Positions 7,466 to 16,172 are shown, numbered from the stretch's first letter. The stretch: 64,000 nucleotides of DNA from Oerskovia enterophila (GCF_001692445.1 NZ_MAQA01000003.1:121561-185560), one strand, 5' to 3'. Made by a program: numbers and translations. Notes: a model not told the origin generated them from the sequence alone.

Positions 7466-8452
7466 TCCGGAGTCTCCGACGTTGCGGGTCTGCTGGAGGT
7501 AGTAGGTCACCTTGTCGCTGTTGTCGAAGGTGTCGGCGCTCTTGCCGGTGACTCCTTCGGTCGCCAGGACGTCGCGCAGCGTGGCGACCGAACCGTCGTC
7601 GCGGCGCCACCGCTGCGCGAGGTCCATGGTGAAGCGCTCCTTGGCCGTCGGGGTGAGCCCGGAGGTGTCGATGACCGGGTGGATCCGCGCGACTGGGACC
7701 TTCACGACGGGTGGCGGGGTGATGTCGGTGTGCCGGTCCGGGTCGGCGACGAAGCGCGTGCGGTCTGCGGCGTACTCGTCCTTGGGGACGAGGAACACGC
7801 GCTGGTTCTCCCAGCTGCCGGGGTCGCGCCCTCCTCCGGTGGTCGTGGTGACCTCGACCATGCCGGGGTGGGCCTCGGAGTAGGTCGCCGAGACAGCGAC
7901 CTGGTCGGTGGCGTGCGCGTCGAGGAACAGACGCTCGTCCTTGACGGTGGACTCACCCGGCGCGACAGTCTCCCCGGTCGCCTTCTCGTACCCGTCCGGG
8001 GACCAGTTCTTCACCGATGCCCGAGCGCGCTCGGCGACGAACGCGGGGTCCGTCCATGGGTCGTTGTTGCCCCTTCGCTCGCGAGCGCGCGATGCGGCGT
8101 ACTCGTCCGGGAACGTCATCAGGACGATCTGGGCCTCGCAGTCCTCCTCGTACCATCCCGAGGAGGTGCGCAGCGCCGTGGGCACCTGCTGGTTGCGCTG
8201 CGGTGAGAGCTTCATGCCGCCGTGGCTGCCGGTGCCGACCTCCACGATGCCGTCGGCGACATGGACCAGGTGCTGGACCGGGCCCCATGGGGTGCGAGAG
8301 CCCTCCTGGACGTTCGACACGCTCCCCCAGTCACGGGCGGGTGCGGCGGGACCGGCGAGGGAGACATCGGACTCGGCCCTGGACTCGACGGCGAACTGGC
8401 CGCCGGCGGGCACGCCGGTCCGGACGCGGTTGCGGTCTGCGGTGGTGGTCAT
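7376..8452 (-). CDS. DUF7007-like protein with N-terminal G-G-Q-F signature; C-terminus altered
   Basis: This 358-residue reading frame starts MTTTADRNRVRTGVPAGGQF, the signature shared by four adjacent genes. A domain at about 40-130 has WGSVSNVQ, SHGGMKLSPQRN and SGWYEEDCEAQI, which I recognise as the DUF7007 pattern of mobile-element proteins. The rest is hydrophilic and ends with DKVTYYLQQTRNVG. After residue ~328 the frame crosses the junction into the flavodoxin remnant, and the last ~30 residues are out-of-frame filler. The start overlaps the previous stop by 4 bases (ATGA), indicating translational coupling. Function unknown. Confidence 0.7.
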   Translation of the reverse strand: MTTTADRNRVRTGVPAGGQFAVESRAESDVSLAGPAAPARDWGSVSNVQEGSRTPWGPVQHLVHVADGIVEVGTGSHGGMKLSPQRNQQVPTALRTSSGWYEEDCEAQIVLMTFPDEYAASRARERRGNNDPWTDPAFVAERARASVKNWSPDGYEKATGETVAPGESTVKDERLFLDAHATDQVAVSATYSEAHPGMVEVTTTTGGGRDPGSWENQRVFLVPKDEYAADRTRFVADPDRHTDITPPPVVKVPVARIHPVIDTSGLTPTAKERFTMDLAQRWRRDDGSVATLRDVLATEGVTGKSADTFDNSDKVTYYLQQTRNVGDSGGPILTTSSWRSPCGGSSCPPAPRASSTRS

Positions 8453-8838
8453 GACGGCACCTGCTCGTCCGTCGGGTCAGCAGTCTCGGCGGCGTCCTCG
8501 TCTGCCTCGAGCCGGCCGGTGTGGTGGTGGTCGTTCAGGTTGACGATGACCTGGTCGTCGGCGTCCGTGGGCTGCCCGTCGTCGATGTAGCAGTCGAGGG
8601 CGTCCTCTTCGCAGAAGCCGTCGATGAGCAGGGAGTCCTGCATCGCCCGGTTGGCGGTCTCATCGTCGGGGTAGGGCCCGACCATGAGGTCCTGGCCTTC
8701 ACGCTCGATACGTACCCACAGGCCCGGCCCGGCGGGTGCGGCGAGGGTCACGTCGGGCTCGGTCTTGGGCTCGGTGGAGAACTGGCCGCCCGAAGGGGTG
8801 CCGGCGCTGACACGGCTACGGTCTGTGGTGGTGGTCAT
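8449..8838 (-). CDS. G-G-Q-F family protein, acidic hypothetical
   Basis: This is a 129-residue protein starting MTTTTDRSRVSAGTPSGGQF, then a variable linker and a compact domain (WVRIEREGQDLMVGPY, VIVNLNDHHHTGR). The C-terminus is very acidic. The start at 8838 was chosen because the shared signature begins there; the upstream extension is low-quality sequence. The 20-base leader CACATCTACC-C-GTCATGA is almost the same as the one before the gene at 9928. The stop overlaps the start of the next gene by 4 bases. Function unknown. Confidence 0.7.
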   Translation of the reverse strand: MTTTTDRSRVSAGTPSGGQFSTEPKTEPDVTLAAPAGPGLWVRIEREGQDLMVGPYPDDETANRAMQDSLLIDGFCEEDALDCYIDDGQPTDADDQVIVNLNDHHHTGRLEADEDAAETADPTDEQVPS

Positions 8839-8863
8839 GACGGGTAGATGTGCGGGGCCGCGA

Positions 8864-9127
8864 TCACGAGGTGACCGGCGACTGCTCGACCCACCCACCC
8901 CCGAACGAGCTGAACGTCGGGGCGCTGGAGTGTTCTGTGCACGCGTACCGCGGCGGGCCGACCGGGCCCCGCGCCTGGACGCGTGTCGAGGCCTCGCCCG
9001 CGCAGAGCTCACACCTGGGGGCCTGGTCGGGCAGCTCGACGTCCGGCTCCGCTCGAGCGGTCGACGTGAACTGGCCGCCAGCGGCCGTGCCTGCGTCGAC
9101 GCGGGAGAGCCCTGCGGTGGTGCTCAT
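8864..9127 (-). CDS. Small G-G-Q-F family protein with CxxC...CxxH
   Basis: This 87-residue protein begins MSTTAGLSRVDAGTAAGGQF and shares the A-E-P-D-V-x-L extension of its neighbours. It then has RCELCAGEAS and YACTEHS, a Cys4/Cys3His-like arrangement that could bind one zinc. The ATG overlaps the stop of the upstream reading frame by 4 bases. It sits third from the promoter-distal end of a four-gene minus-strand operon (9928 to 7376). Role unknown. Confidence 0.7.
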   Translation of the reverse strand: MSTTAGLSRVDAGTAAGGQFTSTARAEPDVELPDQAPRCELCAGEASTRVQARGPVGPPRYACTEHSSAPTFSSFGGGWVEQSPVTS

Positions 9128-9928
9128 GCTCGTCGCGCCTCGAGTATCGTGCGGATGCTGGTGATGGCGCTGCGCGGCGCGTCGAGGTCGGTGGTGGACT
9201 CGTCGGGCAGGAGGCTCTCGATGCTGGCCACGAGCTCGCGGGCGGACGTGTTGACCTCGGGGTCCCCGTCCCAGACGGGGATGTCGTTGAGGTTGATGCG
9301 CACGCGTCCGGTGGTGGCGTTCGTGTCGAGCTGGACGACAGGGACGCCGTCGTCGCCGACGTACGTGCTGAGCACACCGGCTGGCGTCTGCTGCACCTCG
9401 AGGTTGGGCACTCGCGCCAGGGCGGCGTCGACGCCGACGGCCCACTGGCGCTCTCCGGCTCGCTGCCCGACCTCGACGGCGTGCTTGGTCCAGATGTCGG
9501 ATCCGGTGAGCAGGTCGGCTGCCGCGGTGTAGTTGTCCTCCACACCCCCCTCGCTCGCCGGGTCGTCGAGGCGTTCGCCGTGAGCGTCGAGCACCTGCGA
9601 CGTGCATGAACTCGCCCTGGTCGGAGTCGACGAGCACCAAGCGGCTGGCAGTCGGATACTGCTCCCGCATGTCGAGCGCGAGGACGCGCAGCGAGAGCTC
9701 CTCGATCTCGTCGGAGAGCTCGTCCCGCTCCTCCTCCGTGACCGCGCTGCGATAGCGCTCCTGGGCTTCCCGGCGGGTCGCCTGGGTGAGGGCGAGGTCA
9801 GTCTCGGGCGTCGCCTCGGCGTCCAGGGTGAGGCTCGGCTCGGCGCGGGCATCCTGGGCGAACTGGCCGCCGGCGGGCGTTCCAGGTTGGACTCGGGCGG
9901 GGTTCAGGTTGCGGTCGAAGGGGCTCAT
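9124..9928 (-). pseudogene. Frameshifted G-G-Q-F family gene
   Basis: The first part (start 9928) reads MSPFDRNLNPARVQPGTPAGG and then a coiled-coil-like helix (EERDELSDEIEELSLRVLAL) up to SDQGEFMH. Near 9600 protein-like sequence moves to a second frame: VLDAHGERLDDPASEGG, through GVLSTYVGDDGVPVVQLD and VRINLNDIPVWDGDPE, to 9124. One extra base in CACGTCGCAGGTG would explain it. Intact length would be about 267 residues. The RINLND block resembles VIVNLND in the 8449 gene, so the relatives share more than the N-terminus. Confidence 0.7.
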
Positions 9929-10334
9929 GACCGGTAGATGTGCGGGCGTCCGCACTCAGGTCTCTGAATACTCGGCTAGGGGCATATGGGAACGCTCGCG
10001 CTTCAGCATGCCTCACGCCCGGCGCCTGTGCCGATTGTAGGCGTCGAGCGTCACTTCTCAGGACCCAGTCCGCGAGTACGGGTGTTTACGTACGTGTTCT
10101 ACCGGATGGTGCGGTCTGTCCGGATGCTCTAGCGTCAGGAACGCTTACTAAACACTTAGTAAGCGTAGGGGGCTCGCCCGGCGCAGTGCACCGGGGTCCG
10201 CTGGCGCGCATCGTCGCTCGCTGGCTCGACCCCGCCCGGTCTCGAGGGACCAACAGCGCGAGCTTCCAACTCGACACCACCACTACGAGCCCCGCTCAGG
10301 TGCAGGGCTCCGACAGGACGAAGGAGTGACGAGC
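9929..10334. other. Divergent intergenic region
   Basis: No gene is supported in these 406 bases, which separate the minus-strand G-G-Q-F operon from the plus-strand chitinase-like gene. A TACAAT on the minus strand near 10036 could be the -10 of the operon. A perfect palindrome lies at 10141-10166. AAGGAG at 10321-10326 is the ribosome-binding site of the next gene. Confidence 0.5.
10141..10166. promoter_or_regulatory. Perfect 11-bp inverted repeat, operator-like
   Basis: ACGCTTACTAA and TTAGTAAGCGT flank the four bases ACAC. It is AT-rich in GC-rich surroundings, perfect and short-spaced, and resembles operators of dimeric helix-turn-helix repressors (TetR type) more than a terminator. It lies about 170 bases upstream of the secreted hydrolase genes. 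No TetR gene is adjacent. Confidence 0.55.
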
Positions 10335-11702
10335 ATGGCCAAGAGTCGGATGAGCAGAAGATTGGTAAGGCTACTCACCACATTGATCGTGATGGTCGGC
10401 ATGATCGGCATCACCATGCCGACGGCGCAGGCAGCGACGGGATCGATCACGGGGTACGGCAGCAAGTGCGTCGACGTCGCGGCCGCGTCGATCGCCAACG
10501 GTGCCCAGGTGCAGCTCCACGGGTGCAACGGCACGAGCGCGCAGAGCTGGACAACGGGCACCGACGGCGCGGTCCGCGCGCTCGGCAAGTGCCTCGACGT
10601 GGCCGGTGGTAGCAGCGCAAACGGTACCCGGGTCCAGCTCTGGGACTGCAACGGGTCGACGGCCCAGGTCTGGACCGCACAGTCCGACGGCACTCTGCGC
10701 GCGCTCGGCAAGTGCCTCGACGCGACCGGACCGAGCTCGGCCGACGGTACGCCCCTGCAGATCTGGGACTGCTTCGCCGGTCCGAACCAACGCTGGACAC
10801 TGCCGACCGGTGGCGGCAACCCGGGCAACCCCGCGAAGCTCGCGGGCTCCCCCTACCTCTACCTCGGGTGGGGCAACCCGCCCAGCGCGACGACCATCAT
10901 GAGCCAGACCGGCGTGCGCGCGTTCACGATGGCATTCATCCTCTCGTCCGGCGGCTGCAACCCCGCGTGGGACGGGCAGCGACCGCTGCGCGGCGGCGTC
11001 GACGAACAGACGATCAACGCGATCAAGTCCGCCGGCGGGCAGGTCCAGATCTCGTTCGGTGGCTGGTCCGGCAACAAGCTCGGCCCCAACTGCTCGAGCG
11101 CGCAAGCGTACGCGGGCGCCGTGCAGCAGGTGATCGACGTGCATCGTCCCGAGGTCGTGGACTTCGACATCGAGAACTCGGACGAGTTCGAGAGCTACGC
11201 GGTCCAGGACCGGATCCTGGGCGGCCTGAAGATCGTCAAGCAGAACAATCCGAACGTGAAGATCGCCGTGACGATCGGCACCGGTCAGAGCGGACCGACG
11301 GGCGCGGGCACGCGGCTGATCAACCGGGCCGCCGAGCTGAGCGTCCCGATCGACAACTACACGATCATGCCGTTCAACTTCGGCGCGTCAAACATCGTGA
11401 CTGCGACGATCAACGCGTCCGAGGGGCTCAAGAACCAGCTCAAGACAGCGAACGGCTGGAGCGATGCACAGGCATACTCGCACATGGGCATCTCCGGCAT
11501 GAATGGCCGCTCCGACGGCGGGGAGACCACCACGACCGCCCAGTGGACGCAGATCCGCGACTACGCCCGCACCAACGGCCTCACTCGGTTCGCGTTCTGG
11601 TCAGTCAACCGTGACCGCCAGTGCGCCGGGGCACTCAACGACACGTGCAGCGGCGTGCCGCAGCAGTCGTGGGAGTTCACACGGATCACGGCGGGCTTCT
11701 GA
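10335..11702 (+). CDS. Secreted GH18-like (chitinase-type) protein with ricin-type CBM13 domain
   Basis: The 455-residue protein has a signal peptide (about 1-33, cleavage after AQA). A beta-trefoil lectin domain (about 35-150) follows with three repeats ending QSW, QVW and QRW and the KCLD motif. A glycine/proline linker leads to a TIM-barrel domain containing QISFGGWSG and VVDFDIEN (about 274-281), which fits the GH18 D-x-D-x-E acid motif with Glu280. The ATG at 10335 is chosen because AAGGAG lies 8 bases upstream and overlaps the alternative GTG at 10326. The next gene overlaps the stop. It likely acts on chitin-like or related polysaccharide outside the cell. Confidence 0.85.
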   Translation: MAKSRMSRRLVRLLTTLIVMVGMIGITMPTAQAATGSITGYGSKCVDVAAASIANGAQVQLHGCNGTSAQSWTTGTDGAVRALGKCLDVAGGSSANGTRVQLWDCNGSTAQVWTAQSDGTLRALGKCLDATGPSSADGTPLQIWDCFAGPNQRWTLPTGGGNPGNPAKLAGSPYLYLGWGNPPSATTIMSQTGVRAFTMAFILSSGGCNPAWDGQRPLRGGVDEQTINAIKSAGGQVQISFGGWSGNKLGPNCSSAQAYAGAVQQVIDVHRPEVVDFDIENSDEFESYAVQDRILGGLKIVKQNNPNVKIAVTIGTGQSGPTGAGTRLINRAAELSVPIDNYTIMPFNFGASNIVTATINASEGLKNQLKTANGWSDAQAYSHMGISGMNGRSDGGETTTTAQWTQIRDYARTNGLTRFAFWSVNRDRQCAGALNDTCSGVPQQSWEFTRITAGF

Positions 11703-13927
11703 TGAGCACCGCAGGAGGTTTCCCCATCACCTCGAAGGCGGCAGCGCCCCGTCGGTGGACATCCCGCGCCGTCTCGTTCGCCGCGGCACTCTCGCTGGTG
11801 CTGACCCACCTGGTCGTCGGGGCGAGCCCGGCCCAGGCCGCGCCCCCCGCCGGGCCGACCTCCGTCGTCAACGTGGGCAGCGGCAAGTGCGTCGACGCGC
11901 GTGCCGCGAGCTCGGGCAACGGCACGGCTGTGCAGCAGTACACCTGCAACGGCACAGGCGCACAGTCCTGGCAGGTCACAGCGACAAGCGACGGGTACGT
12001 CCGCATCGGTCTCTCGAGCGCGCCTGGTCAGGTCTGGGACGTCGCGAACGTCTCGACCGCGGACGGAGGCATCGTGCACCTGTGGGCCTACGGCAACGGC
12101 AACAACCAGCAGTGGCAGCCCGTCGAGCAGGCGGGCGGGACCTACCGGTTCGTCAACCGACTCAGCGGCAAATGCCTCGACCTGCCAGCGGCGTCCACCG
12201 CGGACGGTGTTCAGCTTCAGCAGTACACATGCAACGGGACGACGGCGCAGTCGTTCCGGTTCGGCGCGGGAACGGTCACCCCACCGACAGGTGACCAACC
12301 CGACTTCGGCCCGAACGTCGTCGTCATGGACCCGTCCATGCCGCAGGCCACGGTCCAGAACCGCGTCAACGAGATCTTCGCGCGGCAGGAATCGAACCAC
12401 TTCAGCAGCGAACGATACGCGATCCTCTTCAAGCCGGGGACCTACTCGACGGACGTCCGTGTCGGCTTCTTCACCCAGGTCCTCGGGGCGGGCCTGTCGC
12501 CCGACGACGTCACGATCAACGGCCATGTACGTGCCGACGCACGGTGGTTCAACGGCAACGCGACACAGAACTTCTGGCGTGGCGCCGAGGGTCTCTCGGT
12601 CAACCCGACGGGGGGCACCGAGCAGTGGGCGGTGTCCCAGGCCGCGGCCTATCGGCGCATGCACGTGCGGGGAAACCTGCAGCTAGACGACGGCGGCTGG
12701 TCGTCGGGCGGTCTGCTCGCCGACTCCCGAGTCGACGGCCAGGTACGTTCCGGCTCGCAGCAGCAATGGCTCACCCGTAGCTCCGACCTGGGGAGCTGGT
12801 CCGGGTCCAACTGGAACATGGTCTTCGTCGGCGTGAACGGCGCACCCTCAGGCAACTTCCCCCAGCCGCCGTACACGCGAGTCGACGTGGCGCCGGTCGT
12901 GCGCGAGAAGCCCTACCTGTACGTGGACGGCGCCGGGAGCTGGCGGGTCTTCGTGCCCGCTGTGCGTCACGACACACGCGGAGCGAGCTGGTCGGGAGCG
13001 CCGTCGGGCTCCTCCGTGCCCATCGGCGACTTCTACATCGCCAAGCCCGGCGACACCGCGGCGACGATCAACGCCGCACTCGCACAGGGCAAGCACCTGC
13101 TCGTGACCCCAGGTGTCTACCGGTTGAGCGAGCCCGTGCGCGTGACCCGCGCGAACACGGTCGTTCTCGGCCTCGGGCTCGCTACCCTCCTGCCGACCAA
13201 CGGCACGGCGGCGATGACCGTGGCCGATGTCGACGGCGTGAAGATCGCCGGCGTGCTGTTCGACGCCGGTGTCACGAACTCCCCGGTGCTGCTAGAGGTC
13301 GGACCGGACGGATCGTCAGCCGACCACTCGGTCAACCCCACCTCGCTCCACGACGTGTACTTCCGTGTCGGCGGGGCAGCCGTAGGCAAGGCGGAGCGCA
13401 GCATCGTCGTCAACAGCGACGACGTGATCGGCGACCACCTGTGGGTATGGCGTGGGGACCACACCTACGGCATCGGGTGGAACAGCAACACGGCCGCCAA
13501 CGGTCTGATCGTCAACGGTGACGACGTGACGATGTATGGGCTGTTCGTCGAGCACTACCAGCAGCATCAGACCATCTGGAACGGTGAACGCGGACGGACG
13601 TACTTCTACCAGAACGAGCTGCCGTACGACCCGCCCAACCAGGCGGCCTGGATGAACGGGTCTCGACGGGGATGGGCGGCCTACAAGGTCGCCGATCACG
13701 TCACCACGCACGAAGCGTGGGGGCTCGGAAGCTATGCCTACTTCAGCTCGAACCCGTCCGTCGTGGCCGACAACGCCATTGAGGCACCCAACCGGCCCGG
13801 CATCCGATTCCACAACATGACCACCGTGTCGCTCGGTGGCATCGGGACGATCCAGCACATCATCAACGGGATGGGCGCGACAGCAGGCCCCTCGAGCAAC
13901 GTCGCGACACTGGTCTCCTACCCCTGA
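11702..13927 (+). CDS. Secreted beta-helix protein with ricin-type CBM13 domain (often misnamed adenylyl cyclase)
   Basis: Start and previous stop share a base (TGATG), implying coupling. The 741-residue product has a signal peptide ending near SPAQA, a CBM13 beta-trefoil (about 50-190; QSW, QQW and QSF repeats), then a long domain with repeated beta-turn blocks: FKPGTYS, LVTPGVYRL, VVLGLGLATLLP, GVKIAGVLFDAG and VVNSDDVIGDHLWVWRGDH. This is the right-handed beta-helix family found in Streptomyces and relatives and widely mislabelled 'adenylyl cyclase' or 'coagulation factor 5/8 type'. No cyclase motif is present. The context of glycosidases suggests a polysaccharide-active enzyme. Confidence 0.8.
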   Translation: MSTAGGFPITSKAAAPRRWTSRAVSFAAALSLVLTHLVVGASPAQAAPPAGPTSVVNVGSGKCVDARAASSGNGTAVQQYTCNGTGAQSWQVTATSDGYVRIGLSSAPGQVWDVANVSTADGGIVHLWAYGNGNNQQWQPVEQAGGTYRFVNRLSGKCLDLPAASTADGVQLQQYTCNGTTAQSFRFGAGTVTPPTGDQPDFGPNVVVMDPSMPQATVQNRVNEIFARQESNHFSSERYAILFKPGTYSTDVRVGFFTQVLGAGLSPDDVTINGHVRADARWFNGNATQNFWRGAEGLSVNPTGGTEQWAVSQAAAYRRMHVRGNLQLDDGGWSSGGLLADSRVDGQVRSGSQQQWLTRSSDLGSWSGSNWNMVFVGVNGAPSGNFPQPPYTRVDVAPVVREKPYLYVDGAGSWRVFVPAVRHDTRGASWSGAPSGSSVPIGDFYIAKPGDTAATINAALAQGKHLLVTPGVYRLSEPVRVTRANTVVLGLGLATLLPTNGTAAMTVADVDGVKIAGVLFDAGVTNSPVLLEVGPDGSSADHSVNPTSLHDVYFRVGGAAVGKAERSIVVNSDDVIGDHLWVWRGDHTYGIGWNSNTAANGLIVNGDDVTMYGLFVEHYQQHQTIWNGERGRTYFYQNELPYDPPNQAAWMNGSRRGWAAYKVADHVTTHEAWGLGSYAYFSSNPSVVADNAIEAPNRPGIRFHNMTTVSLGGIGTIQHIINGMGATAGPSSNVATLVSYP

Positions 13928-13998
13928 GACCTGTTTGTGACCCGATGTACGGACGACCGCGAGACCTCGGGCTCGCGGTCGTCCGTGCGTCGGGTCGT

Positions 13999-14370
13999 CG
14001 TGCTCGGCGACGGTGAAACAGTCGTCGATCAGGACGTTGGAGCCCGTGAACATCGCGGCGTCGTCACTCGCCAGGTACGCGACGAGCGCGGCGACTCCCT
14101 CGGACTGCGCGAAGCGGGCCGGTGGGGATCGCCTCGCGCGCCTTCTCCCCCTTCTCCCCGGCCCAGGCGGCCCGTCCTAGCGGGTCTCCCCGACCGTCGG
14201 CGAGACGGAGTTGACGGTGACGCCTCGACGGGTCCATTTCGAGCGAGCGCACCCGGGTCAGCCCGACGACGTTCGCCCTGCTGGCGCAGTGCGCGGCGTG
14301 CTGGTCGAGCCCGATGACCGCGGCCTGAGAAGCGAGATTGATGATGCGCACGTACCCGGACGGGGCTCGT
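13999..14370 (-). pseudogene. Decayed short-chain dehydrogenase (SDR) remnant
   Basis: Read on the minus strand, the segment begins RIINLASQAAVIGLDQHAAH, followed by NVVGLTRVRSLEM; the catalytic Tyr of YxxxK is His and the Lys is Arg. PLGRAAWAGEKGEKAREAIP and, in another frame, MFTGSNVLIDDCFTV complete the typical SDR C-terminus. At least two frame changes and loss of the N-terminal Rossmann half show that it is dead. It fills most of the gap between the beta-helix gene and the next hydrolase. Confidence 0.7.
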
Positions 14371-14501
14371 GGCACGGTCGTACCGCAACCGGATTTCATC
14401 CGATTGTCGATTCTCTGGCGAGAACGGTGCAACTTTGCTACGTTCACGACGAAAAGACCGAACTTGTGTGCAATGGCGCACCCCACAGAACGGACTCTCG
14501 G

Positions 14502-16172
14502 ATGAGCCTCACCCGACGCACATTCCTTGGCCTCGCCGCGGTCACAGCGGGGGCTGTCGGCCTCTCGCAGCCGGCGGCTGCCCGTCCCCTCGACGCCGCG
14601 CGCGCCGTAGCAGCGCGCAGCCTCCCCGGTGACGTGGTCGGCAAGGTCACCGTCGGCTACCAGGGATGGTTCGCCTGCCGCGGCGACGGCGCACCCATCA
14701 ACCTCTGGTGGCACTGGGCCCGCCAGGCGGACCGCGCTCCGTCGCCGACGAACTCGGCCATCAAGTCGTGGCCGGACATGACCGAGTATCTGAACGGGTA
14801 CCAGACCGCTTTCCCGTCGCTCGGCAACGGTAGCCCCGCGACGCTCTTCTCCTCGTACGACCAGCAGAGTGTCGACACGCAGTTCCGCTGGATGGCGGAG
14901 AACGGGATCGACACCGCTGCGCTCCAGCGCTTCAACCCGCTCGGCGGCGAGGGCCCGACACGCGACGCGATGGCGGTCCGGGTCCGTCAGGCGGCCGAGG
15001 CGAGCGGCGTGAAGTACTACGTGATGTACGACGTGAGCGACTGGTACTCGATGCGCCACGAGATCACTGCCGACTGGGAGACCAAGATGGCGGCCAACGT
15101 CGCCTCACCCGCCTACGCCCGCCAGAACGGCAAGCCCGTCGTCGGGATCTGGGGCTTCGGCTTCAACGACCCCCAGCGACCGTTCTCGCCGCAGGAGTGT
15201 CAGGAGGTGATCGATTGGTTCAAGGCCCGCGGCTGCTACGTCATGGGTGGGGTCCCGACCTGGTGGAGGGCCGAGGGCGACGACTCGCGCCCCGGCTTCG
15301 CCTCGGTGTACCGGTCGTTCGACATGATCTCCCCGTGGCTCGTGGGAAGGATCGGCAACGCCGCCCAGGCCGACAGCTTCTTCACACGGGCTACGGTCCC
15401 CGACCTGGCCGAGTGCGATCGTCTCGGGATCGACTACCAGCCGTGCGTCCTGCCTGGCGACCTCCAGGAGAGGCAGCGGCAGCACGGCGACTTCATGTGG
15501 CGTCAGTTCTACAACCACGCACGCGCCGGCGTCAGCAGCGTCTACATCTCGATGTTCGACGAGTACAACGAGGGCAACCAGATCGCCAAGACCGCACCCA
15601 CCGCCGCGTTCGTGCCCGCCAGCTCGGGGATCCTCGCTCTGGACGAGGACGGTACAGCCTGTTCCTCGGACTACTACCTGCGCCTGACGAACGACGGCGG
15701 TCGCATGATCAAGGGCCAGATCGCCGTGACGGCGTTGCGGCCCACGGTGCCGCTCCCCGGCGGAGGGCCCGGGCCGATCACCGGACGAGTGGCCCTGAGG
15801 TCGCGCGCCAACGGGCGCTTCGTCCAGGTTCGCGCGTCGGACGGTCTCCTGGTAGCGACGGCCTCGGCCGCAGGAGCCGGCGAGACCTTCGCACGAGAGG
15901 AGCTCGGTGGGGGCGTCGTGGCGCTCAAGGCACAGGCCAACAGTCGGTACGTGTGCGCGGAAGGGGCCGGCGCGAGTCCGCTGGTCGCGGACCGTGCCGC
16001 GGTCGGCGCCTGGGAGCGGTTCACCATCTCCCGCAACCCGGACGGGACTGTGAGCCTGCGCGCCGAGGTCAACGGGCGCTTCGTGTGCGCGGAGGGGGCG
16101 GGCGCTCAGCCGCTCGTCGCGGACCGCGCCACCATCGGTCTGTGGGAGACGTTCGACCTCGTGGACGTCTAG
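14502..16172 (+). CDS. Tat-exported GH71/99-like glycoside hydrolase with C-terminal beta-trefoil repeats
   Basis: This 556-residue protein has a twin-arginine signal (SLTRRTFLGLAAVTAG, A-A-A cleavage). The catalytic region starts KVTVGYQGWFACRGDG, with NLWWHWA, FSSYDQQSVDTQFRWM, YYVMYDVSDWY, VVGIWGFGFND and VYISMFDEYNEGNQI, the layout of GH71/GH99-like proteins (alpha-1,3-glucanase/endo-mannosidase clan). The C-terminal ~125 residues contain three repeats of V-x-L-(R/K)-x-x-x-N-x-R-(F/Y)-V with CAEGAGA-x-PLVADR, a fascin-like carbohydrate-binding trefoil. It sits with two other secreted polysaccharide-active proteins. Confidence 0.82.
   Translation: MSLTRRTFLGLAAVTAGAVGLSQPAAARPLDAARAVAARSLPGDVVGKVTVGYQGWFACRGDGAPINLWWHWARQADRAPSPTNSAIKSWPDMTEYLNGYQTAFPSLGNGSPATLFSSYDQQSVDTQFRWMAENGIDTAALQRFNPLGGEGPTRDAMAVRVRQAAEASGVKYYVMYDVSDWYSMRHEITADWETKMAANVASPAYARQNGKPVVGIWGFGFNDPQRPFSPQECQEVIDWFKARGCYVMGGVPTWWRAEGDDSRPGFASVYRSFDMISPWLVGRIGNAAQADSFFTRATVPDLAECDRLGIDYQPCVLPGDLQERQRQHGDFMWRQFYNHARAGVSSVYISMFDEYNEGNQIAKTAPTAAFVPASSGILALDEDGTACSSDYYLRLTNDGGRMIKGQIAVTALRPTVPLPGGGPGPITGRVALRSRANGRFVQVRASDGLLVATASAAGAGETFAREELGGGVVALKAQANSRYVCAEGAGASPLVADRAAVGAWERFTISRNPDGTVSLRAEVNGRFVCAEGAGAQPLVADRATIGLWETFDLVDV

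Noticed and set aside
9127..9955. A single 363-codon minus-strand gene 8864-9955
   Set aside because: It joins the start of one gene and all of another through a frame that is antiphase to the real coding sequence between 9124 and 9600; two genes with a frameshift explain the data better.
11702..13927. Annotation as adenylyl cyclase
   Set aside because: No class III cyclase metal or nucleotide residues are present; the sequence shows a CBM13 domain and beta-helix repeats. The name is an inherited misannotation.
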